Shown here piece after piece: positions 42,832 through 52,328 of a stretch of 64,000 nt of DNA. The position numbers and the translations under genes are program-made. The notes under the pieces are model-generated. The model made no database searches, was not told the origin of the DNA, and saw only the letters and a program-made list of their open reading frames with translations. Each line of letters begins with the position of its first letter. Position 1 is the first letter of the stretch. The DNA is taken from the NCBI GenBank assembly GCA_002712005.1, contig PASP01000020.1, forward strand, positions 108,952 to 172,951. Direction: 5' to 3'. This stretch comes from Halobacteriovoraceae bacterium (GTDB lineage Bacteria; Bdellovibrionota; Bacteriovoracia; Bacteriovoracales; Bacteriovoracaceae).

Positions 42832-42855
42832 AAACCCACTATTGAAAGTGGGTTT
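42832..42855 (-). terminator. Intrinsic terminator between the two foldase genes
   Basis: AAACCCACT/AGTGGGTTT, a 9-bp stem with a six-base loop, is followed on the minus strand by TTTTTT that ends at the surA-like start codon. It should end or attenuate transcription coming from the upstream PpiC-like gene. Confidence 0.8.
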
Positions 42856-42920
42856 ACATTATCCAATACTATGTAATATTTCCAGTAAGGAATGACTACA
42901 TCGAATGTATTTTAAAGGAT

Positions 42921-43754
42921 TTACTTTGGCTGATCGGGCTTAAGATACTTGGTTTGAATCTTAATATCAGCACCTTTGCGCAGTCCGGCAAAGTAGTCTT
43001 CTAAAACTTTATCTCTTTTTCTATCGTATACGATTTTTTTATACTGACCCATGTTAATGGTATCAAAGTCTTTCTTAGCAAGTACTTTAATGATGTGATA
43101 TCCAAACTGGGTTCTTACTGGAGGCGTAATGAAGTCATTTGGCTTACCTTTAATCGCTTGGAAGTATTCAGGAGCCATGCGAACTGCCGGCTGAAAGCCC
43201 ATATCTCCACCATTTGGAGCTGTAGCACTTTGACTGTAGCGTGATGCCATTTCACCGAACTTATCTGGGCTCTTTTTCAGCAGTTGGTAAACTTTCAAGG
43301 CTTGCTCTTGCGCTGCAAGTACCTCATTTTTTTGAGGAGCAGCTTTTACACGAAATAAAATATGAGCAGTTCTATATTCTGGATGTTCCGAATAGTACTT
43401 TTTTACTTCTTCATCGGTAACTTCAATCTTTTTCAGCTCACCTTCAAGATCAGCTGAAATTTGTGCGTGATAGAGAACATCTTCCATTTTGGACTTAACG
43501 ACAGGATCTTTATCTAGACCAGCTTTCTTTGCTTTCTGGATTCCTAAAATTTTATTCATGAGATCTTTGAGGACTTTTTCTTTTGTTACAACTTTATCAG
43601 AAACATAAAGCGTATTTTGATAGAAAGCTTTATCGAGTTCAGACTTATTAATTTCAACACCATTAACAGTTGCTACAACAGGGTCTTCTTGTGAAAAGGT
43701 CGTTGGGGCAAAAAGTAACGAGGCCAATAAAGCGGTAGTAATCCTTCTACTCAT
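42921..43754 (-). CDS. PpiC/PrsA-type peptidyl-prolyl isomerase
   Basis: 277 residues with a signal peptide (1-21, ending TFS-Q). A SurA/PrsA-like N-terminal domain begins ATVNGVEINKSELDKAFYQN. The parvulin domain (about 125-245) has AHILFRVKAAP, FGEMASRYSQSATAPNGGDM and TPPVRTQFGYHIIKV, all typical and apparently active. It acts in the periplasm on unfolded outer-membrane or secreted proteins. GGAG lies five bases before the ATG. The leader has a hairpin, TGCTTTCT/AGAAAGCA, at 43771-43794. Confidence 0.9.
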   Translation of the reverse strand: MSRRITTALLASLLFAPTTFSQEDPVVATVNGVEINKSELDKAFYQNTLYVSDKVVTKEKVLKDLMNKILGIQKAKKAGLDKDPVVKSKMEDVLYHAQISADLEGELKKIEVTDEEVKKYYSEHPEYRTAHILFRVKAAPQKNEVLAAQEQALKVYQLLKKSPDKFGEMASRYSQSATAPNGGDMGFQPAVRMAPEYFQAIKGKPNDFITPPVRTQFGYHIIKVLAKKDFDTINMGQYKKIVYDRKRDKVLEDYFAGLRKGADIKIQTKYLKPDQPK

Positions 43755-43903
43755 ATATTCTCCAATAGTTTGCTTTCTTTATAAATAGAAAGCACCTAAA
43801 GATGACTATATTCAAGTGGACATTAACGATTAAAAAGTTAAGACCTTACTGCCAGAATATAGTATCCCTGACTTTGTTTTTAATTCCATTATAGCAAATT
43901 ATG

Positions 43904-43930
43904 AAAAAATGTTAGTAAAAACGCTAACAT
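43904..43930 (-). terminator. Intrinsic terminator overlapping the mfd stop codon
   Basis: ATGTTAG/CTAACAT (7-bp stem, 43909-43930) includes the mfd stop codon at 43924-43926 and is followed on the minus strand by TTTTT (43904-43908). Confidence 0.8.
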
Positions 43931-46900
43931 GGAACAATTTGCTCAGCAATATCCTTACAAAACTGTAGAAATCCTTCCTGATCGATATCTTTCTTAGGTT
44001 TATACAGTACTTTGTAATCTGGACTAAATTGGTAGATTTTAGGTCGCGAAAGAAAAGTATTGGCAATATTGGCAGCGAGTTCGGGATTTGAATCAAGAAT
44101 ATCTTTATCAAATTGAATACTAATACTATGAGCATTTGCCTGGATAGACTTCACCCCACATTTTGTTAAATAAGTTCTAGCAGTTAAGACACTATGAAGG
44201 TTTTTCATTTCTATTGGATGAGGGCCATAGAGATCAATAAAGTCATCAAATGCATCATTAAGTTTATCTGAATCAGAAATATTTGAGAGTGTCTTATATT
44301 GTTTTAATCTTTCAGCAGAGTCAGGAATATAATTATTGGGAATATAAGCTGGATATGGGGTCATGATCTCAACATTTTTATTCATAACTCGCTTTTCACC
44401 TTTAAGTTCGCTAATCGCATCTTTTAAAAGTTCCATATAGAGTTCGAGACCAATAGCTTCAATGTGGCCAGATTGATGAGCTCCTAATATGTCACCAGCT
44501 CCTCTAATTTCAAGATCACAAGAAGCAATATTGAATCCTGAACCCATTTCAGCATAAGTTTGTAAGGCCTTAAGTCGTTTTTCTGCGACATTGGTTAAAC
44601 TGCGATCATTCGGGATAATAAAGTAAGCATAGGCTTTTTTATCCGAGCGTCCAATACGTCCTCGAAGTTGGTGAAGCTGACTTAAACCATAAGTATCAGC
44701 TCTATCAATGATCATTGTGTTGGCATTAGGAATGTCGATACCAGATTCAATAATAGTCGTCGCAATTAGAATTTGATATTCACCATTATAAAAGGCCTTC
44801 ATTCTCTTTTCGAGTTCCTTTTCAGGAAGTTGGCCATGTCCAATGACTATCTTTGCTTCTGGAACTAAGTCACGAATATGGGAAGAGAACTGTTCAATAT
44901 CTTTGACTTTGTTATGCACGATAAAGACTTGCCCTCCCCTCTTTAACTCTTTTTTTATAGCAGACTGTAAAGTTAAAGCGTCATCTTTAATAATATAAGT
45001 TTTAATCGATTGGCGCTTAGGTGGAGGTGTTTTGATAAGACTTAAATCTCTCAACCCCAAAAAACTAAGCTGAAGTGTTCTAGGGATAGGAGTTGCTGTC
45101 AAAGTAAGAAAATCTACATTTGATTTAAGAAGTTTTAACTTTTCTTTATGACCAACGCCAAAGCGTTGTTCCTCATCAACAATGACCAAACCAAGATCTT
45201 TAAATTTAATTTTATCAGAGAGTAGTTTATGAGTACCAATTACAATATCAACTTTCCCCTCTTCTAAGGCGTTGAATATCTGAGAAGTTTCTTTTGCAGT
45301 TTTAAAGCGACTTATGAATTCCAAATTAACAGGAAACCCCTTTAATCTCTTTTTAAAAGAATTATAATGTTGGAGGGCAAGGATTGTTGTGGGTACTAAA
45401 ACAGCAACTTGTTTGTTATCCAGAACAGCTTTATAAGCAGCTCTTATAGCAACTTCAGTTTTACCAAATCCTACATCGCCACACACAAGGTGATCCATAG
45501 GTCTGGACTTTTCCATATCTTGGATAACTCGATCGATGGCCTTTCTTTGATCGGGTGTTTCTTGGAATTCGAACGCAAGTTCAAATTCTTTATAGTCGTG
45601 ATCTGGTGGAGAAAAAGCAAAAGCTTCAGAGCTTTCTCTTTCTGCTTGAAGCTTAAGTAAATCAAAAGCGAGCTTTTTAACAGACTGACTGGCGCGTTTT
45701 TTTAGAACAGCAAATTTATTAGTACGTAAGCTATCTAGAGATAGTGTTGCTGTTGAACTTGCGTGCTTTTGAATAAGGTTCATCTTGTATACGGGAACGT
45801 AAACCTTATCATTTCCGGAATATTCAATGACGAGAAAGTCTGCTTGATCTTCTTTTAAGTCTAAGGACTGTAGCCCAAGATATTTACCTACTCCGTGATC
45901 ACTATGAATTACATAATCCCCTACTTTTAGGGTGGCGATTTGTTCAGCAAAGAGGTCCAAGTCTTTTTGAGTAACTTTTGTATTAACCTTGGACTTCTTT
46001 GCTGAAAAGAGATCACCCTCAGTAAGGAGCAATAGCTTTTCTGTTTGATAGAAGAAACCTCGATCTAGTGGAAAATTAGAGTATTTTATTCTTTTACGTA
46101 TGGAATCTTTGAAATCAAAAACTTCAAGAAGGTGATCAAATTCATCTTTTGCTGATTGATGTGAATAGAAGAAGATGATCTCACCTGTAAGCTCAAAGTC
46201 TGATTTTAACTTTCTAAAAGTTTCATTTAAAAAGTCTGAGCGAGACTGCTTCTTTCCAGAAGTTTCTTCTAAGTATTGATTGATATGAGTTTGTTGAATT
46301 TGAATGAAATCATTGTCTTCATCAAGATCAAGTTGTGCAGTTATTTGCACTTCATTGATATTGATGGATTTCTTAGAGGGAATGCGAGAAAAAATGTTTT
46401 CAAAATAAAAGTGATCTGGACTTGGAAGAATAGAATCGTTTTCAGAGTCTTCTTCGATAAATTGAAATGAATCTTTTAATTCATTGTAATGAGATTCCCA
46501 ATGAGATTGGATTTTGAAGTCATTGAAAAAGTGATAATTTACATCGAGGTCATTTAAATAATCGAGAATTGAAATAGATTCATCACAAAAAAGAGGAATA
46601 TAAACGGGATAGTTTTCAAAGAGATATCCATCGGAAAGTCTTTTTAGGATATCTTTTCGTTTTTCAAATTTATATTTTTGAGATGGCGGTGGCATAGGAA
46701 TTTTTGAACGTAGATTATTTGCGTATTCTGGAGAACAAAAAATTCTTGGTGATATCCCTAGGGAAACTTCGGTATGAGTTTCTTCTTTAATCGTTTTTAA
46801 TGTTTGAGAATCGATGGAGTAAATTTCTTCGATCATATCGTCGAAATAAATCAAACGAACAGGTTTACCATTGGTCGGATAGATATCAAAAATTTCACCT

Positions 46901-47442
46901 TTGTTACTAAAGGTTCCTGGTTCTTCAACAGTAATGGAATATTCATAGCCTCTTTCTGATAGAGCAGTTTTAAGTTGATCAGGAGAAATAATATCGGACA
47001 CTTCAATTTTGTATTGGTTTTTTTCAATGAAGCTTGGTGTAGGAAACTTTAAGTGCAGGGCTTCTGCAGTAGTTATTAAATTAAAGGGCTGAGAAGATTT
47101 TCTGAGTTCGGAGATTTTTTGCAGAGTGTAAAAGCGTTCGATAAGAGATTGTTCTGACGCAATATGACCTTCGAATATATTAAAATCATGGCCAAGTAAA
47201 AAAAGGTTATTTGATTTTTTAAAATGATCCTCGGTGAGGTCAAAAAATTCTTCAGCTTCATCGTTGTCTGAAAATATAAAAACATTTGATTTACTCTCGG
47301 ACTTGAGCGATTGGGAAAGCTCCAGGTATAACGCGTATTGTAAAGGAGAGAAGCCCACTAGCGTAGCTGTTTTTGGGTTTTCTTTTTGAGACTCTGCGAG
47401 TCTTTTTTTAAGAGAATTAAAGTAAATCATGTTTTGACTCAT
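43924..47442 (-). CDS. mfd: Transcription-repair coupling factor Mfd
   Basis: 1172 residues, standard. The N-terminal UvrB-homology region binds UvrA. The RNA-polymerase-interaction (CarD-like) domain has GDYVIHSDHGVGKYLGLQSL (about 507-526). The RecG-like translocase has Walker A CGDVGFGKTEVAIRAAYKAV, DEEQRFGVGHKEKLK, LTATPIPRTLQLS and LHQLRGRIGRS. The C-terminal TRCF domain is present. It removes stalled polymerase and recruits UvrA, whose gene lies 3 kb away on the same strand. No clear Shine-Dalgarno; the 154-base gap to nuoA holds divergent control signals that I could not resolve. Confidence 0.97.
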   Translation of the reverse strand: MSQNMIYFNSLKKRLAESQKENPKTATLVGFSPLQYALYLELSQSLKSESKSNVFIFSDNDEAEEFFDLTEDHFKKSNNLFLLGHDFNIFEGHIASEQSLIERFYTLQKISELRKSSQPFNLITTAEALHLKFPTPSFIEKNQYKIEVSDIISPDQLKTALSERGYEYSITVEEPGTFSNKGEIFDIYPTNGKPVRLIYFDDMIEEIYSIDSQTLKTIKEETHTEVSLGISPRIFCSPEYANNLRSKIPMPPPSQKYKFEKRKDILKRLSDGYLFENYPVYIPLFCDESISILDYLNDLDVNYHFFNDFKIQSHWESHYNELKDSFQFIEEDSENDSILPSPDHFYFENIFSRIPSKKSININEVQITAQLDLDEDNDFIQIQQTHINQYLEETSGKKQSRSDFLNETFRKLKSDFELTGEIIFFYSHQSAKDEFDHLLEVFDFKDSIRKRIKYSNFPLDRGFFYQTEKLLLLTEGDLFSAKKSKVNTKVTQKDLDLFAEQIATLKVGDYVIHSDHGVGKYLGLQSLDLKEDQADFLVIEYSGNDKVYVPVYKMNLIQKHASSTATLSLDSLRTNKFAVLKKRASQSVKKLAFDLLKLQAERESSEAFAFSPPDHDYKEFELAFEFQETPDQRKAIDRVIQDMEKSRPMDHLVCGDVGFGKTEVAIRAAYKAVLDNKQVAVLVPTTILALQHYNSFKKRLKGFPVNLEFISRFKTAKETSQIFNALEEGKVDIVIGTHKLLSDKIKFKDLGLVIVDEEQRFGVGHKEKLKLLKSNVDFLTLTATPIPRTLQLSFLGLRDLSLIKTPPPKRQSIKTYIIKDDALTLQSAIKKELKRGGQVFIVHNKVKDIEQFSSHIRDLVPEAKIVIGHGQLPEKELEKRMKAFYNGEYQILIATTIIESGIDIPNANTMIIDRADTYGLSQLHQLRGRIGRSDKKAYAYFIIPNDRSLTNVAEKRLKALQTYAEMGSGFNIASCDLEIRGAGDILGAHQSGHIEAIGLELYMELLKDAISELKGEKRVMNKNVEIMTPYPAYIPNNYIPDSAERLKQYKTLSNISDSDKLNDAFDDFIDLYGPHPIEMKNLHSVLTARTYLTKCGVKSIQANAHSISIQFDKDILDSNPELAANIANTFLSRPKIYQFSPDYKVLYKPKKDIDQEGFLQFCKDIAEQIVPC

Positions 47443-47596
47443 GGTGTCTGTGAAAAATTAAAAGATAGATATTTGTTCAATAATAGCATCTGTAATGCAA
47501 GAAGATTAAAAAAGCCATTTCAAAATGTTTCCAATATGTTAACATTCGTGTACTTATAAGTAGCTAAACATTCCCTTAATTAACGGAGCTCATGCA

Positions 47597-48040
47597 ATGG
47601 CGTCATACACTTTAGACGTATACATGCCAGTTGTAATCCTAATGGCCATAGGTGTACTTCTGGTTCTCGTATCAGTTTTTCTTGCTCAAATTATTAGGCC
47701 CTTCAAGCCTAGTGCATTGAAAGAGCAAGCTTATGAATGTGGTGAAGATCCAGTCGGTACGGCTTGGGCAAACTTCAACGTGCGTTTCTATGTTGTATCT
47801 CTAATCTTCATCGTCTTTGATGTTGAAGGTGCACTCATGTTTCCCGTCGCTTCTATTTTTAGAAGATTTGTTGAAATCGGTGAAGGTGGTGTTCTTTTAG
47901 GATCACTTCTTATTTTTATAGCTGTACTCGTTTTTGGAATAGTTTATTGCTGGTCTAAGGGAGATTTGGACTGGGTTCGTTCATTTCAACTATCACAAGA
48001 ACAAATTAATGAATTGAAAGGTGTGGAGGATAAGGCATGA
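47597..48040 (+). CDS. nuoA: NADH-quinone oxidoreductase subunit A
   Basis: 147 residues with three membrane helices. The conserved loop ending in YECGEDPVGTAWANFNVRFY and the second helix LIFIVFDVEGALMFPVAS mark it as NuoA. It lies in the membrane arm near the quinone site. GGAG is eight bases before the ATG. The stop overlaps nuoH (ATGA). In most operons nuoB, C and D come between nuoA and nuoH; here they are absent. Confidence 0.96.
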   Translation: MASYTLDVYMPVVILMAIGVLLVLVSVFLAQIIRPFKPSALKEQAYECGEDPVGTAWANFNVRFYVVSLIFIVFDVEGALMFPVASIFRRFVEIGEGGVLLGSLLIFIAVLVFGIVYCWSKGDLDWVRSFQLSQEQINELKGVEDKA

Positions 48041-49239
48041 GTCCCACTTTATATGATTATGTAAATCAATTTGAAGCTCATCAGAAAGCAGTTGCAATGC
48101 TTAATGAGTTTTTTGGAACAGATGTTACAGGTTATGTAACTTTTCTCGTATTTCTAGTTGGTGCATTAATTGTTGTTGGAGTTATGGCAACAATCGGTGG
48201 TCTTGGAACTTATGCTGAAAGAAAGATTTCAGCAGATATTCAGATGAGACAAGGGCCAAACAGAGTTGGACCATTTGGAATCCTTCAGTTTCTTGCTGAC
48301 GGTGTAAAAATGATATTAAAAGAAGATATCTATCCTGCTCAAGCAGATAGACTTCTCTTTAACCTAGCTCCTATGCTTGCTATTGTTGGTGTTCTTGCTA
48401 CATTGGCAGTTGTTCCTTTTTCTTCAGGACTAACATTAGCTAATTTAAATGTAGGTGTTTTCTTTTTAGTGGGAATCTCTTCACTCGTTGGGGTTGCTGT
48501 ATTTCTTGGTGGTTATTCAGCTAACTCGAAATGGTCAATGCTTGGTGGTATGCGTGGTGCCTCACAGATAATTAGTTACGAAGTACCTATTACGATCACT
48601 ACACTAACTATCGTTCTTCTTTCTGGAGGACTTAGTTTTGGAGCCTTTGTTGAAACTCAGGGTGGGTTGCCTCATCAATGGTATATTTTCCACAATCCTT
48701 TTACCTTTATTGGTTTCTTTGTTTTCTTTATTGGAATGCTAGCCGAAACAAACCGTGCACCATTTGATTTACCAGAAGCAGAGTCAGAGCTTGTATCTGG
48801 TTATCACACTGAATATACGGGTATGAGATTTGGTCTATTCGCACTAGCTGAATATATTGAAATCTTTGTTCTTTGTGGTGTGGCAGTAGCTGCTTTCCTT
48901 GGTGGTTATAAAGTACCTTTTGATTTAGGATCAGGTGTTATCTTTGTAGAAAAGCTAGGCCTACCAGCAATTATTGGTAAAAATATTGGTCAGGTCCTTC
49001 AACTTGGTTCATTTGTAACCAAAACTCTTGCTCTTTATTACGTTGTGATTTGGGTAAGATGGACATACCCAAGAATTCGTGTTGATCAAGTTATGACAAT
49101 TTGTTGGAAATATCTAACTCCACTAGCACTCTTTAATCTTGTTGGTGTAACGGTTTGGATGTATCTAACTCATAATCAATCAATTTGGGAATTATTCTCG
49201 CACCTATTCGCTGCTGCTGGCAGTGGTGGTGGACATTAA
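48037..49239 (+). CDS. nuoH: NADH-quinone oxidoreductase subunit H
   Basis: 400 residues with eight or more helices. Motifs are YAERKISADIQMRQGPNRVG, FGILQFLADGVKMILKED, the quinone-cavity loop AETNRAPFDLPEAESELVSG, and the C-terminal VIWVRWTYPRIRVDQ. NuoH forms much of the quinone chamber and the start of the proton path. All hallmark acidic residues look present. An N-terminal extension of about 40 residues precedes the first canonical helix. Tail is Gly/His-rich. Confidence 0.97.
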   Translation: MSPTLYDYVNQFEAHQKAVAMLNEFFGTDVTGYVTFLVFLVGALIVVGVMATIGGLGTYAERKISADIQMRQGPNRVGPFGILQFLADGVKMILKEDIYPAQADRLLFNLAPMLAIVGVLATLAVVPFSSGLTLANLNVGVFFLVGISSLVGVAVFLGGYSANSKWSMLGGMRGASQIISYEVPITITTLTIVLLSGGLSFGAFVETQGGLPHQWYIFHNPFTFIGFFVFFIGMLAETNRAPFDLPEAESELVSGYHTEYTGMRFGLFALAEYIEIFVLCGVAVAAFLGGYKVPFDLGSGVIFVEKLGLPAIIGKNIGQVLQLGSFVTKTLALYYVVIWVRWTYPRIRVDQVMTICWKYLTPLALFNLVGVTVWMYLTHNQSIWELFSHLFAAAGSGGGH

Positions 49240-49267
49240 TTAGAGCAAACGAAAGAGGAGCTGAGTC

Positions 49268-49798
49268 GTGTTTCAGGACATATTATTTATCTGTTCGGCT
49301 ATATTAGTAATCGCAGGAACACTTGGAGTTGTATTTTCCAAGAATTTAATGCGCGCATGTACATTATTACTTGGGACATTGTTCGGTGTTGCTGGACTTT
49401 ATGCTGTTCTAGGAGCTGACTTTTTAGCAGCTTCCCAGTTGGTTATCTATGCTGGTGGTGTGATTATCCTCATGCTTTTCGCAGTGATGTTAACAGGCGG
49501 ATCTGCTGATAAAGCTAATAAATTTGGAATTGAAAAAATTATGGGAATGGGAAGCGTGAAAACATATGTAATCGCTGGCTTAACTGTTCTTGTATTCTCA
49601 CTAACGATTATGAAACTCCTTGCTAGTTTTCTAAAAGGATATCAAAAATTAGATGAGCTACCTGCTTTCACAAGTACGGTAGATAAAATTGGAACCATGT
49701 TAGTAACAGATCATGTACTAGCATTTGAAATTTCATCAATTCTTCTTCTCGGTGCTCTAGTGGGAGCAGCGGTGATTGCAAGACCACGTAGAGGATAA
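49268..49798 (+). CDS. nuoJ: NADH-quinone oxidoreductase subunit J
   Basis: 176 residues from GTG at 49268 (GAGGAG 7 bases upstream). Five helices are seen. The family signature is GADFLAASQLVIYAGGVIILMLFAVML, here in two parts of at most 20 residues: ADFLAASQLVIYAGG and VIILMLFAVML, containing the pi-bulge helix. The last helix is FEISSILLLGALVGAAVIAR. NuoJ lies beside NuoH and NuoK in the proton path. It follows nuoH by 28 bases and precedes nuoK by ten. Confidence 0.95.
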   Translation: MFQDILFICSAILVIAGTLGVVFSKNLMRACTLLLGTLFGVAGLYAVLGADFLAASQLVIYAGGVIILMLFAVMLTGGSADKANKFGIEKIMGMGSVKTYVIAGLTVLVFSLTIMKLLASFLKGYQKLDELPAFTSTVDKIGTMLVTDHVLAFEISSILLLGALVGAAVIARPRRG

Positions 49799-49808
49799 TG
49801 GGGCGAAT

Positions 49809-50114
49809 ATGATTTCTTTACCTTCTTATTTATTTTTAAGTTTCATCATGTTTATTGCTGGACTTGTAGTGATGGTGGCCCGTAAAAACATTATTGCCAT
49901 CTTGCTTGGAGTTGAGCTCATTTTAAATAGTGCTGCTCTAAACTTTGCTGCCTACACTCGATTCATTAACCAAAATTTAGAGGGAAATATTATGTCCCTT
50001 TTTATTATTGTTATTGCAGCTGCAGAAGCGGCCGTAGGTCTTGCAATTGTAATTAGATTTTTCCAACTCAAAGAAAGTGTTCATATTGATGATGCAACAC
50101 AATTACAGGCTTAA
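49809..50114 (+). CDS. nuoK: NADH-quinone oxidoreductase subunit K
   Basis: 101 residues from ATG at 49809, the usual length; an earlier ATG at 49776 lies inside nuoJ. Three helices. The first key Glu is in LLGVELILNSAAL and the second in IAAAEAAVGLAIV, both in place. NuoK is an MrpC-like subunit that carries the hydrophilic axis towards the antiporter-like subunits. GGGG precedes the start. Confidence 0.97.
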   Translation: MISLPSYLFLSFIMFIAGLVVMVARKNIIAILLGVELILNSAALNFAAYTRFINQNLEGNIMSLFIIVIAAAEAAVGLAIVIRFFQLKESVHIDDATQLQA

Positions 50115-50124
50115 GGATTAAAGA

Positions 50125-52293
50125 ATGGATTATACAATTAGTACTGTAGCTCCCATCGTCTTACTCCCCTTCTTTGCATTTGCGATTAACGCATTTATCG
50201 TAAAGAAATTTACAAAAGTAGCAGTCTTTTTAAGTTGTGCTGCCATTCTAGGATCATTTTTCTTCGCTTCTAGAATCTTTTTCGACTTTTTAAATGTATT
50301 TGCCACTGACTACTATATCCACAAAACATTTACATGGTTTGATCTAAGTTATGGAGAATTTCCATTTAAATTAGATATGGGAATCTACATAGATAATATG
50401 ACAGCTACTATGCTCTTTATGGTGACAGGTGTAGCTTCTCTGATTCATATTTTTTCGACCTATTACATGAAAGAAGATGCCCGTTATGGTCGCTTCTTTG
50501 TATATGTATCTCTGTTTACAAGTGCCATGCTTGCACTCGTTCTTTCAGAAAATTTAATCTCAGTATTTATCTTCTGGGAGCTCATGGGGTTCTGTTCATA
50601 CTCACTTATCGGGTTTTACTACGAAAAAGAAGGTGCTGGAAACGCTTCTATGAAGGCGTTTATGACAACAAGAGTGGGAGACGTTTTCTTCTTATTTGGA
50701 ATATTGGCCATTTGGTCTGTTGTAGGTAGCGTTTCTTTTGTTGATATCTATGCAGCGTTAGCAAATGGTGCATTTGATGGTCAGTATGCTCTTGGAATTT
50801 CATTGGCCACGGTAGCAGGACTTGGAATCTTCATGGGGACAATTGGTAAATCAGCTCAGTTTCCTCTACAGGTATGGTTACCTGATGCGATGTTTGGGCC
50901 AACACCTTGTTCGGCTCTTATCCACGCGGCAACAATGGTTGCGGCTGGTGTTTATCTCTCTTTAAGATGTTATCCGTTAATGGAAGCTGGTGGACTAACT
51001 TATTTCATCGCTTGTATTGGTGGGATTACAGCATTTGGAGCGGCAACTATCGCTCTTGTACAAACAGATATTAAAGCAGTTCTTGCTTATTCAACAATTT
51101 CTCAACTTGGCTACATGGTATTAGGTGTAGGAGTTGGGTCTTACAATGCTGCTTTTATGCACTTGATTACTCATGCCGTATTTAAGGCGTGTCTATTCCT
51201 AAGTGCTGGGTCAGTAATTCACTCATTACACGATCATCACACTCATGCTCACGTTCAAGAAATGCCAAGAATGGGTGGACTGAGAAAGAAAATGCCATTT
51301 ACTTTCTTAGCGATGCTTTTCTGTACTTTGGCCATTGCTGGTATTCCATTCTTCTCTGGATTCGTATCTAAAGATAGAATTTTAGGAGATGCGTTGGTAG
51401 CAGCTACACATGATGCAAAATATTGGATTCCATCTGTACTAGGTTTTGCTGGTGCATTTTTAACAGCATTTTATATGTTCAGAATGATGTTCTTAACTTT
51501 CTTTGGTGAGCCAAGAGATAAGGACCTTTATGAGCATACACACAAAGAAAAGCTAAGTTGGAATAGAAATGTGCCTCTTCTTATTCTTTCAGTTTTTACT
51601 CTAGGGGTTTTCTTTTCAGGTTCTTTAACGGGACAAGGACTCATTAAAGTAGCTGATAAAAAATATGAATGGTTTCAAACACTTATTGAGAAGCCACATA
51701 TTGAAAATTTCACAAATAGATCTAAGCAGGCATTTGGGTTTACAACCGAAAAAAGCACAGAAACATTTGAAGCTTCTCACTATGATGCAAATCATGGATT
51801 AAGCGAAGAGGAAGCTCATCATGTACACCATATTCATCACATTGGTGCACTCGTTTCTATTGTGATTGCATTCTCAGGTGTATTTATTGCGGCAATGATG
51901 TATTTCTGGAGATCTTGGAACCCTGGATTTTGGGTATCAACCTTTTCTAGATGGTATCGTGCCCTACAAAATAAGTACTATATGGATGACCTTTACATTA
52001 AGGGTATTATCCAAAAAGGTTTAATACCTTTTAATAATCTATTGGCCTTCATTGATATGGGTCTTTATGACAGATACGCAATTGATGGTTGGGAAAAAGT
52101 AAACCGTGCTCTTTTTACTGTTGCAAAATGGGTTGATAACTTAATTGTTGATACTGCAATGGTTGATGGTACAGGAGCAAGTGTACGCTTTTTCAACGTG
52201 ATTTTGAGAACCTTACAATCAGGTAAAATACAGTTCTATTTTATTATGATTTTTTTGGTTTTAGCTGGTTATATTTGGACATTAAATATATAA
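50125..52293 (+). CDS. nuoL: NADH-quinone oxidoreductase subunit L
   Basis: 722 residues. It is the distal antiporter-like subunit with a long lateral helix. Motifs are FIFWELMGFCSYSLIGFYYE, GKSAQFPLQVWLPDAMFGPT with the key Lys, and SALIHAATMVAAGVYL. LAYSTISQLGYMVLG and a broken helix are present. A His-rich insert (AHHVHHIHHIG, about 570-580) precedes the C-terminal lateral region, which is longer than usual. It lies ten bases after nuoK. Confidence 0.97.
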   Translation: MDYTISTVAPIVLLPFFAFAINAFIVKKFTKVAVFLSCAAILGSFFFASRIFFDFLNVFATDYYIHKTFTWFDLSYGEFPFKLDMGIYIDNMTATMLFMVTGVASLIHIFSTYYMKEDARYGRFFVYVSLFTSAMLALVLSENLISVFIFWELMGFCSYSLIGFYYEKEGAGNASMKAFMTTRVGDVFFLFGILAIWSVVGSVSFVDIYAALANGAFDGQYALGISLATVAGLGIFMGTIGKSAQFPLQVWLPDAMFGPTPCSALIHAATMVAAGVYLSLRCYPLMEAGGLTYFIACIGGITAFGAATIALVQTDIKAVLAYSTISQLGYMVLGVGVGSYNAAFMHLITHAVFKACLFLSAGSVIHSLHDHHTHAHVQEMPRMGGLRKKMPFTFLAMLFCTLAIAGIPFFSGFVSKDRILGDALVAATHDAKYWIPSVLGFAGAFLTAFYMFRMMFLTFFGEPRDKDLYEHTHKEKLSWNRNVPLLILSVFTLGVFFSGSLTGQGLIKVADKKYEWFQTLIEKPHIENFTNRSKQAFGFTTEKSTETFEASHYDANHGLSEEEAHHVHHIHHIGALVSIVIAFSGVFIAAMMYFWRSWNPGFWVSTFSRWYRALQNKYYMDDLYIKGIIQKGLIPFNNLLAFIDMGLYDRYAIDGWEKVNRALFTVAKWVDNLIVDTAMVDGTGASVRFFNVILRTLQSGKIQFYFIMIFLVLAGYIWTLNI

Positions 52294-52328
52294 AACTTTT
52301 GATAAAGAGATATTAAAGGAGAACATCC

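Noticed and set aside
47443..47596. Divergent promoters for mfd and nuoA
   Set aside because: Promoters are expected here, but no -35/-10 pair with correct spacing was convincing on either strand.
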